Positions 26,215 through 33,194 of a stretch of DNA of 64,000 nt are shown one piece after another; position 1 is the first letter of the stretch; each line of letters begins with the position of its first letter. The position numbers were made by a program, and so were the translations under genes. The notes under the pieces are model-generated. The model had not been told where the DNA came from and did not search any database. It saw nothing but the letters and a program-made list of their open reading frames with translations. The DNA is from Flavobacterium sp. 83 (lineage in GTDB: Bacteria > Bacteroidota > Bacteroidia > Flavobacteriales > Flavobacteriaceae), in assembly GCF_000744835.1 (NCBI RefSeq), contig NZ_JQMS01000001.1:2542001-2606000 (forward strand). The letters run 5' to 3'.

Positions 26215-27465
26215 AATATTTATGATTTCATTAATTCTAGTAGTATAGCACTTTGATAGTTTTTCTTGTTTCATTCTCCATTGTCTGCCGACTGATTGAG
26301 TGGCAAACTTTACTTTGTTAGTACCGTAACTTTTATTCATTTTATCAATAACGCTCATTAATGGTTGGTGTTTTGGATTTGATATATTAAATAAAGATAA
26401 TTGAGTTTCGTTGTTTGGAGTTAATCCCATTACTATAACACCTGCTTTTTTATAATGAAATCCTTCTTTGAAAATGGCTTTTAGTCCTATTTGAGCGTAA
26501 TGGTTCAGTTCTATTGTTGAATTGGTTGGGAAGTCAGTATTTATTATGATGTTTCTTGAATATTGTGGTTGGTCTTTACGAAAATAGTTAGTATGTACAA
26601 AAACCATAATCATATTGCAATGGCTGTTTTGCTTTCTTAATTTTTCTGAACAAGAAGCTGTGAAAGTTGATACTCTTTCTGAAATATCTTCCAATTTTGT
26701 AAATGGTTTTTCAAATGATCGTGTTGTAGCAATCATCTTTTTACTTTTTGGCTGCTCTAAATCTAAAGTTGGTTTACCTTGTAATTCGTGCTTTAACCTT
26801 AATCCCACTACTGCCATTTCTTTACGAACCCATTCATCAGATAGTAACGTAAATTGATATGCGTTGAAGATATTTTTGGCTTGTAATCTTTTTGCGTGCT
26901 TTCTTCCGATACCCCAAACATCTTCTATTTTAGTCCATTTAAGGGCTTTAATTCTTTTTTCTTCATTGTCTATTGTGTAAACACTTTGGGTTCTCTCAGG
27001 GTACTTCTTTGCTATTTTATTAGCTACTTTGGCTAATGCTTTGGTTGGTGCAAAACCTATACTTACTGGAATGCCCGTGCCTTTTGTAACTGTTCGCTGC
27101 ATATCTAAACCGATATTTTGCAAATCAAATAACTCAAATCCTTTGAATTTTAGGAAAGCTTCGTCAATACTATAAATTTCAATTTCTGGTGAATACCTCG
27201 TTAGAATATTCATAACCCTTGAACTCATATCACCATATAAAGCATAATTTGAAGAATAAACAAATACATTATTGGCTTCAAAGATATTTTTATATTCAAA
27301 TGCTGGAGCACCCATTGGAATACCTAATGCTTTTGCTTCGTTTGAACGTGCAATAACACAACCATCATTATTAGAAAGTATAACCACTGGTTTATTTCTT
27401 AAATGAGGTTCAAATACTCTTTGACAAGAAGCATAGAAATTATTACAATCAACTAATGCAAACAT
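26206..27465 (-). CDS. umuC: Translesion DNA polymerase V subunit UmuC
   Basis: Y-family polymerase, 419 aa from MFALVDCNNFYASCQRVFEP. The catalytic acidic residues are in ALVDCNNFYASC and in YSIDEAFLKF; the finger/palm block is PVVILSNNDGCVIARSNEAK. The helix-hairpin-helix region ALKWTKIEDVWGIGRKHAKR and the C-terminal little-finger domain follow. The ATG overlaps the umuD stop (TAATG), so translation is coupled. Longer upstream frames overlap umuD and are not needed. Cargo umuDC is common on mobile DNA and supports mutagenic repair. Confidence 0.95.
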   Translation of the reverse strand: MFALVDCNNFYASCQRVFEPHLRNKPVVILSNNDGCVIARSNEAKALGIPMGAPAFEYKNIFEANNVFVYSSNYALYGDMSSRVMNILTRYSPEIEIYSIDEAFLKFKGFELFDLQNIGLDMQRTVTKGTGIPVSIGFAPTKALAKVANKIAKKYPERTQSVYTIDNEEKRIKALKWTKIEDVWGIGRKHAKRLQAKNIFNAYQFTLLSDEWVRKEMAVVGLRLKHELQGKPTLDLEQPKSKKMIATTRSFEKPFTKLEDISERVSTFTASCSEKLRKQNSHCNMIMVFVHTNYFRKDQPQYSRNIIINTDFPTNSTIELNHYAQIGLKAIFKEGFHYKKAGVIVMGLTPNNETQLSLFNISNPKHQPLMSVIDKMNKSYGTNKVKFATQSVGRQWRMKQEKLSKCYTTRINEIININL

Positions 27466-27914
27466 TAAAAATATTTTATGGAATTTATTACTATACCCCA
27501 AATAACAAAATCATTTTCGGGAGTAACTTTTATAGGCTTATAGTCTTCGTTTTCAGCTATTAGCCAAAAAATGTTTTCTTCTTTTTTGATACGTTTAATT
27601 GTAAACTCACCATCAATTTGACAGATTGCAATTCTTCCGTCTTGTGGCTCCAAACTTTTATCAATGACTAATAAATCACCATCAAAAATTCCAACATTTT
27701 TCATTGAATGACCTTTTACCTTTGCAAAGAAAGTAGTGTCTTTATGTTTAATTATATGTTTATTTAAATCAATTGACAACTCTATAAAATCATCTGCTGG
27801 AGATGGAAATCCTGCACTAATTCCTGTGTCAAATAAAGGCAATTGTAATTCCGTGGAATAATCCGGGATGTAAAATTCGAATGTGTTTGTATTGTGTAGG
27901 TTTCTCAATTTCAT
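27465..27914 (-). CDS. umuD: UmuD/LexA-type S24 peptidase
   Basis: 149-aa UmuD-like protein. The self-cleavage site is Ala-Gly in TGISAGFPSPADD, the catalytic Ser is in KGHSMKN, and the Lys in FTIKRIKK. An N-terminal arm of about 35 residues precedes the cleavage site, and no helix-turn-helix is present, so it is UmuD rather than LexA. UmuD' is the active partner of UmuC. A symmetric element sits inside its promoter. Confidence 0.92.
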   Translation of the reverse strand: MKLRNLHNTNTFEFYIPDYSTELQLPLFDTGISAGFPSPADDFIELSIDLNKHIIKHKDTTFFAKVKGHSMKNVGIFDGDLLVIDKSLEPQDGRIAICQIDGEFTIKRIKKEENIFWLIAENEDYKPIKVTPENDFVIWGIVINSIKYF

Positions 27915-27918
27915 TTAA

Positions 27919-27954
27919 CAAAATTAGAAAACTAAAGTTTCATTTAGTGCAAAA
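27919..27954 (-). promoter_or_regulatory. umuDC promoter with palindromic operator
   Basis: On the minus strand: TTTTG at 27950-27954, a 23-base spacer, and TAATTTTG at 27919-27926. Inside the spacer is the inverted repeat ACTAAA-6-TTTAGT (27931-27948). This is a likely repressor site; the ATG follows only four bases after the -7 box. Confidence 0.6.
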
Positions 27955-28060
27955 CGGTGTAAAATAGTTATTAACGAAATGAAGCAAACAAATACGTGAG
28001 TTTAGGAATACTTGGACTAAACGAGGGTTTTGTGCAGATGAATGAGGTAATGACTATTTA

Positions 28061-28825
28061 TTATTTAAAAACTTCATTTAATACTGAAGCTAAACGAAGA
28101 CCTGCTTTTAAGAGTTGATTTGCGATAACTGTAGCATTTTTATTTACATATTCATCAGAAACAATATGGCCACTGAAATTGTATATTTCATCTAAGTTGC
28201 TTCTTGATTGAGTAGCCCATTCTGAAACATTTATATATTGGATATTTTTTATTTCAGTTGATGAGAATTTATTTGATTTTAAACAATCCTGTAACGTGAT
28301 ATCTTTGGCTTTGATAATACCACTATCAAAAAATGAATGCAGATTTGTACCATTACCATTATAGTTTATTTGCATAGTATTTCCGCCTTTGTCTTCACTA
28401 TATCCAACGTGGAGTGGTTGGTGTAAATCCCCAATTAAATGAAATAAAATACAAAGCTTCGTTTTTACTTCATCCTTGGTAAAATTTTTATAATTCTTTA
28501 AATCATTTATAGTATTTGTAAGTACAGATAATATATTATTTCCTGGATTAACTTTTACAATGGATCCTTTTTCGAAATTTACATAATGATATGGTTTCAT
28601 ATAATCGTAAGAATGGTCGTCTCTCATATTATCCATCCAATTAGAAGCGTCTTCAATTGACATACCATCAAGATATTTTAAAAGATTTGATTTGGCATTT
28701 GCATCTAAATAGTTAAAAGCAACTTCTGCTACAATTGAATGACCTTGTTTACCCCAAGCAAAAGATTTAGCTGGTAATATTATTAGAACAATAAGTAAAG
28801 CAATGAATTGGTATGTATTTTTCAT
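28061..28825 (-). CDS. Secreted S1/P1 nuclease family protein
   Basis: Zinc-dependent nuclease for single-stranded DNA and RNA, 254 aa. A signal peptide ends at KSFAWGKQGH; the mature protein starts with Trp, whose amino group is a zinc ligand in the family. Other ligands: GHSIVAEVAF (His), DNMRDD (Asp), YHYVNF (His), HLIGDLHQPLHVG (His, Asp, His) and the block GGNTMQINYNGNGTNLHSFFD (about 20 residues, split here by eye into G-rich and NLHS parts). The stop of the upstream endonuclease I gene abuts its ATG, so they are one operon. It probably degrades external nucleic acid. Confidence 0.93.
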   Translation of the reverse strand: MKNTYQFIALLIVLIILPAKSFAWGKQGHSIVAEVAFNYLDANAKSNLLKYLDGMSIEDASNWMDNMRDDHSYDYMKPYHYVNFEKGSIVKVNPGNNILSVLTNTINDLKNYKNFTKDEVKTKLCILFHLIGDLHQPLHVGYSEDKGGNTMQINYNGNGTNLHSFFDSGIIKAKDITLQDCLKSNKFSSTEIKNIQYINVSEWATQSRSNLDEIYNFSGHIVSDEYVNKNATVIANQLLKAGLRLASVLNEVFK

Positions 28826-29878
28826 TTATTTTAAAATAATTTTGTAAGTATTCGAGAAATTATCATTAGTAAGTTTTATAAAATATAAGCCTTTGGAATT
28901 GTTTGAAATATCAATTTTATCTGTTGTAATGTTTGTTTTAATATTTTGTCCGATGGTGTTATAAATTGAGTAGGTAAAACTATTATTGTTTGGATTAGAT
29001 ATATAAATATAGTCTGTTGTTATTGTTGGATAAACAACGATTTGGCTCAATGAGTTTTGTTCAATTGAAAGTAGTCCCCAAGTTTCGTTTGCTGGTGGAC
29101 CATTCCAGATTGCAGTAGCTAAATATGGGTTGTCGATGAAGGGATTTCTATTACCTTGTAAAGTATTGAGAATATTGTTTCTGTTTAACTCGTATTGGGA
29201 AACCGGATCTTCTGTATTCCATTCCAAGAAAATATTAGGCATATCGCCAAAAGTTGAAAAAGATGTGCTTCCTGCTCCAATGTTAGTTGCTAAGCATTGT
29301 GTTGGGTAACGCACATACATATACATCATCATTCGGGCAATATCTCCTTTCCATTCATCGCCAGGATACCAATTTCCATTAGATAGAACAGCTGCATTAC
29401 CATTTCCATCATCGTATATTCTATTACTCCTTAAACTATTTAATTGGCTGTCAATAGCTCTTAAATGGTGTGCATCTGAACCCGCTAAATCAAAACCCAA
29501 ATTAGGTGTTCCAAGTGAACGAGCATAAGTGTGTTCTCTAACCCAAAGTCCATTACAGCTGCTTGTATGACATTGTGCATTTTTATCTCTTGTTCTGTCA
29601 TTGATTAAATCTGTATCAGTATCATTATATCCATAAACAAGCAAAATATTGTTACTGTTATTAGGGTCTAAATCAGTTTGTGATAAAGCATCCCAAACAT
29701 CAGTAGTTCCGGTTGCCGTGTATGGTAAATTTATGGTATGAGTATTTGTAATAAGGGTAGTTAATTGATTTTTAAGGTTATTACCAGTTTGGGAAAAATC
29801 TAATGAACTATAATATGCTGGGATTTGAGCAAGGCATATAAAGGGAAGTAGTAATAGAAAAAGTAATTTTATTTTCAT
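28826..29878 (-). CDS. Secreted endonuclease I with type IX sorting tail
   Basis: 350-aa extracellular DNase. A signal peptide (MKIKLLFLLLLPFICLAQ) is followed by an endonuclease I domain with RTRDKNAQCHTSSCNGLWVR, EHTYARSLG, DAHHLRAIDSQLNSLRSNR and GDEWKGDIARMMMYM. Residues 275-350 form a type A C-terminal sorting domain (VVYPTITTDYIYI then NNSKGLYFIKL and YKIILK) for the Bacteroidetes type IX system. It is co-transcribed with the S1/P1 nuclease. Secreted nucleases are unusual cargo next to a defence cluster. Confidence 0.93.
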   Translation of the reverse strand: MKIKLLFLLLLPFICLAQIPAYYSSLDFSQTGNNLKNQLTTLITNTHTINLPYTATGTTDVWDALSQTDLDPNNSNNILLVYGYNDTDTDLINDRTRDKNAQCHTSSCNGLWVREHTYARSLGTPNLGFDLAGSDAHHLRAIDSQLNSLRSNRIYDDGNGNAAVLSNGNWYPGDEWKGDIARMMMYMYVRYPTQCLATNIGAGSTSFSTFGDMPNIFLEWNTEDPVSQYELNRNNILNTLQGNRNPFIDNPYLATAIWNGPPANETWGLLSIEQNSLSQIVVYPTITTDYIYISNPNNNSFTYSIYNTIGQNIKTNITTDKIDISNNSKGLYFIKLTNDNFSNTYKIILK

Positions 29879-29913
29879 AGCCTTTTGATTTAGGAATGTA
29901 TTGATAGAGAATG

Positions 29914-30147
29914 CTATAATTTAATCCTGTTAAGGTATTTGTCTAATAATTCACCGTGTTTGAATGTCTTTTTGTAAAGAATTTTATTGTTTTTCTGGTC
30001 GTAATATACTTCAACAAAGAATTCATTTATTGCATACAGATTTATTGCTATACCTTCTTTGATGAATTGGTCAACTAAAACACCAATTTGCCAAGTAGTA
30101 TTGTATTGTTCCTCTTCTGATAGTCTTGAAAATTCGTAGAGTTTCAT
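29914..30147 (-). CDS. Small 77-aa conserved-type protein, unknown
   Basis: 77 aa, MKLYEFSRLSEEEQYNTTWQ at the start, then a predicted sheet (INLYAINEFFVEVYYDQKN) and a basic C-terminus. I recall similar small proteins on Bacteroidetes mobile elements, without function. It follows the HNH gene by 35 bases on the same strand. Its first residues (MKLYEF) resemble those of that gene (MKLYDF), which may reflect a duplicated start region. Could be the last gene of the defence cluster or a separate small gene. Confidence 0.7.
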   Translation of the reverse strand: MKLYEFSRLSEEEQYNTTWQIGVLVDQFIKEGIAINLYAINEFFVEVYYDQKNNKILYKKTFKHGELLDKYLNRIKL

Positions 30148-30182
30148 TTTCTAATAAATACAAATTTTAATAAATTTATTGA

Positions 30183-30995
30183 TTATTTTTTTAAATATTT
30201 TGTAACGTATGGATTGCCAATATTTATTAATTCATCTTTATATTTTTCAACAAAGGTTGCAATTTCGTGAACAGATCTTTTCTTTTGAAAATTTACAGTA
30301 TGTCTTTCGTCAATGTTTGAATGACAAAGAGTGCATAAACATTGTAGATTTTCTCGTTTGTTAATCAGTTTATTACCATTACGATGATGAACTTGAATAA
30401 ATCTTTGGTCAAATTTATTTTCGATTTTTATTGAGCAATTATTACAGGTAAATTCATTTTCAATTCTAAATTTCTTGCTTATTTCTTGCCAATCTTTTAC
30501 ATAACCAAACATATCTAGTTCGGCATCATTAATTGGCTCATCATCTTGTATATCGAGCAAATCGAAGAACCCTTGTGTATTTTTGTAATCAGTAATTCTA
30601 GCAGCATTTCTGCAATAATTACATAAACTAAGAATTACATCTTTATATATTTTTGAAGTTCCTCTTTGTTGAACATCAACTATATTTGAATTGCTCCAAT
30701 AATAATGGCCGTGAAATCTATTTTGGTTTTGTTGTTGAATAATTGTTTGACAATTTGAAATATGGAATTTAGGAAAATCATACTGTTCAACATCCGCTAC
30801 TTTTATATACATATAGCCCTTATGTTCAACACCATTGATTTTTAAATAAATCCCATCTTCCTTAAAAGTAATATTACCCTTCTTTTCTTCCTCTGAAAAG
30901 TCTTTTCGAACAATTTCAAAACGACTTTCTGTGACTTCTGGAAAATTTAAGAAATCAAGTTTTTGTGATAATTTTTTAAAGTCATACAGTTTCAT
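30183..30995 (-). CDS. HNH endonuclease, ZorE-like position
   Basis: 270-aa protein with a C-terminal HNH nuclease: C184xxC187, then VHHRNGNKL (H203, H204), RENLQCLCTLCHSNID (N216, C221xxC224) and R/H at 231-232. An extra C125xxC128 may bind metal. The N-terminal half (1-120) is unassigned and could be the target-binding part. Its ATG overlaps the stop of the ZorB-like gene by four bases (ATGA), so the three genes are translated together. ZorA-ZorB-HNH is the gene order of type II Zorya, where ZorE is the HNH effector. Assignment is by domain and order. Confidence 0.82.
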   Translation of the reverse strand: MKLYDFKKLSQKLDFLNFPEVTESRFEIVRKDFSEEEKKGNITFKEDGIYLKINGVEHKGYMYIKVADVEQYDFPKFHISNCQTIIQQQNQNRFHGHYYWSNSNIVDVQQRGTSKIYKDVILSLCNYCRNAARITDYKNTQGFFDLLDIQDDEPINDAELDMFGYVKDWQEISKKFRIENEFTCNNCSIKIENKFDQRFIQVHHRNGNKLINKRENLQCLCTLCHSNIDERHTVNFQKKRSVHEIATFVEKYKDELINIGNPYVTKYLKK

Positions 30996-31708
30996 TGTTT
31001 CATTTGTTTTAAAACTTCATCAACTAATATTTCACTAGTAGTTACAATCTTAAACTCAACTCTTCTTGATTTTACAATGTCAATTTTATTCTTAGAGATA
31101 AAAGTTAGTTTATTATTGTTATCTAAGGTTCTGCCATAAGACAGTCCATTTGCAGTAATCCAAAACTGTAATACTTGCTCTTTTTCTGGCGAAAGGTTTT
31201 TGTAATAAGGAAGTCTTCTAAGAAACTGAAGTACATTTCTTGACCGATCTTGCGAAAGTTTAATATTATCAATGTAAGGGTCATCTGTTTCGTGAATTGG
31301 AATATTATTCGTGTGCCCTTCAATTCTAATTTCTGCTATTTTATCTTTATACTTATTTTGTAATACAATTGAAAAATATTTAGGAAAAAAAGAAGTTAAT
31401 ATTTGTTTGAATTTTGGTGTTATATCAGATTTTCCATCATCAAATAGTACTTGAGGGTTTGTGAATTTAATAGATAAATCTTTATCTAACTCTAAATCCC
31501 ATTTTCTGAAATCATTTTTGAATTCTTCATTTAAGTCTTTGTATAAGCTCTCCTTTGTTTCTTTGTATTCCTTGAAGATTTTGTCTTGTTCATTTTTTTG
31601 GAATTGAACTAAACCCATATATGCAATTGAAATAAAAAGAAAAACAACCATTAAAACAGTCATTAAATCTGCATAAGGGATCCAGAAATTATCTTTTTTA
31701 TTAGCCAT
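30992..31708 (-). CDS. ZorB-like MotB/OmpA-domain protein
   Basis: 238 aa. A single N-terminal membrane helix (about 15-34) contains the channel Asp D14 at its edge (PYADLMTVLMVVFLFISI). An extracytoplasmic linker follows, then an OmpA-like peptidoglycan-binding domain (about 85-235) with IEGHTNN (129-135) and IKLSQDRSRNVL (149-160). This is the MotB/ZorB architecture, which pairs with a MotA-like protein to form a proton-driven membrane motor. The ATG overlaps the ZorA-like stop by one base (TAATG). Confidence 0.86.
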   Translation of the reverse strand: MANKKDNFWIPYADLMTVLMVVFLFISIAYMGLVQFQKNEQDKIFKEYKETKESLYKDLNEEFKNDFRKWDLELDKDLSIKFTNPQVLFDDGKSDITPKFKQILTSFFPKYFSIVLQNKYKDKIAEIRIEGHTNNIPIHETDDPYIDNIKLSQDRSRNVLQFLRRLPYYKNLSPEKEQVLQFWITANGLSYGRTLDNNNKLTFISKNKIDIVKSRRVEFKIVTTSEILVDEVLKQMKQ

Positions 31709-33138
31709 TAGTTTTTATTTGATGGAACGAAACGTTGAATACATAAATCTAGATTGTTCAATGTGTCATTTAATCGTTCATAAAACTCATTATTGATATT
31801 TGACAAATCTTCTCCTAATTGTTTACTTACATTACTCATAATCGTTACTGATTTGTTCATTTCCTTTCTATAGTTTTCCCAAACATCACTTTTAAAGTCT
31901 CTGAATTCTTCAAGTTTTACAATTATTATATCAGCACTCTCCTTGAAATTTCTTTCTGTTCTTACCCAATCATTTAATTTGTTTGTAGTTTCCTCAAAGC
32001 TATCTGTGGTTTCTTTTAATGTATCAATAGTAGAGACAAGATTATTTGTAATTTCTGAAAACTTATTGTCTGAAATCATTACTTTTTCTAATGTTTCTAC
32101 AAGATTGACCAACTTACTGTTGTCATCAATTAATGATTTAGAATTTAAGGCTACTTCAGATAAAGTTTTAGATGAAATATCAAACAGCTCTGTTGTTTTT
32201 TGAAAATTGTCTGTTAGTTTTTTAATTTGTTCTTTGTTGTCTTTTTGCCAATCATTCATACTTTGGACACTTTTATTTAATTCTGCAAAGTTTTCTTGAA
32301 CTAATCTATTAATCAATTCACTCATTTGCTTGTTAAATTGTTCAGTAACATTTTTCATTACATCAACCAATGCTTCTGTATTATTTTTGGACATTAATTC
32401 TGAAAATTCATCAAACTTTTTGACAATGAATTTGTTATTGCCACTCATTGCATCAATTATCTCTTTGGTATTTTTATTTGATTTTTCTCCAATCGATTTA
32501 CTTTCATCCCTAAGTAATTTAAATTGTTCTTTTAATTCAATTCTTGAGTTTTTTGTATTAGTGTTTAACTCAGTTAAATTTTCATTTTCTATTTTGTGAT
32601 TACCAGTAACTAATTTATTTAGTGAAATAATTTCTCCTTCTAAAGATGTTAATTTAGCTGCTACTTTTTCTTCTAAGTTTTTTTCAATCGTAACTATTAG
32701 ACTTTCCTTAAATTGAATGATATTTTGATTTAATGCATTTATTGCTGCTAATTCATCAGTATGTTTTACTGGTCGATTTGGACTTTCTTCAATTTCTTTT
32801 TGAATTAATGCATTCCATTTTTGAAATATTATCAATCCAATAATTCCTGCCATTGTAGCAATAAAAGCAATTTTTAAACCTCCGAGTAATTGAGGAATAC
32901 TACCTTGAATATCTGTAGTGTCAAAATTCCAAATACCGATAGTGATCCCTAAAGCTGTACAGAAAATACCAAGTGTTGGAAATACTGACGGAATTATATC
33001 AAAGATGTATGAATTATTCCAAAAATTACCTTTTTGTTTATCGTCATTAAGTTGAAATCGCTTGTAGCGATTATAATAAACTATTGAAAATGTAGACCAG
33101 ATTGCAAAGATTATTAAGGCGATTGATATTTCTAACAT
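31708..33138 (-). CDS. ZorA-like MotA/TolQ/ExbB protein with long coiled-coil tail
   Basis: 476 aa. Three predicted membrane helices lie in the first ~130 residues (ISIALIIFAIWSTFSIVYY; FPTLGIFCTALGITIGIW; LKIAFIATMAGIIGLIIF), with the MotA/ExbB-like signature GGLKIAFIATMAG. The remaining ~340 residues are a long charged coiled coil extending into the cytoplasm, the hallmark of ZorA compared with MotA or ExbB. It leads a tightly coupled set with ZorB-like and HNH genes. In known Zorya, the motor senses phage at the envelope and passes a signal along the tail. Confidence 0.85.
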   Translation of the reverse strand: MLEISIALIIFAIWSTFSIVYYNRYKRFQLNDDKQKGNFWNNSYIFDIIPSVFPTLGIFCTALGITIGIWNFDTTDIQGSIPQLLGGLKIAFIATMAGIIGLIIFQKWNALIQKEIEESPNRPVKHTDELAAINALNQNIIQFKESLIVTIEKNLEEKVAAKLTSLEGEIISLNKLVTGNHKIENENLTELNTNTKNSRIELKEQFKLLRDESKSIGEKSNKNTKEIIDAMSGNNKFIVKKFDEFSELMSKNNTEALVDVMKNVTEQFNKQMSELINRLVQENFAELNKSVQSMNDWQKDNKEQIKKLTDNFQKTTELFDISSKTLSEVALNSKSLIDDNSKLVNLVETLEKVMISDNKFSEITNNLVSTIDTLKETTDSFEETTNKLNDWVRTERNFKESADIIIVKLEEFRDFKSDVWENYRKEMNKSVTIMSNVSKQLGEDLSNINNEFYERLNDTLNNLDLCIQRFVPSNKN

Positions 33139-33194
33139 TTTAAAATATTTTTATTAATAGTAAGGTTTTTGTATGATTAAAATCAAGAAATTAA

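Noticed and set aside
27465..27914. LexA repressor
   Set aside because: No DNA-binding helix-turn-helix ahead of the cleavage site, and the gene is coupled to umuC.
30992..33138. MotA/MotB flagellar motor or ExbB/ExbD transport pair
   Set aside because: No flagellar or TonB genes nearby, the MotA-like protein has a long coiled-coil tail, and an HNH nuclease gene is coupled to the pair.
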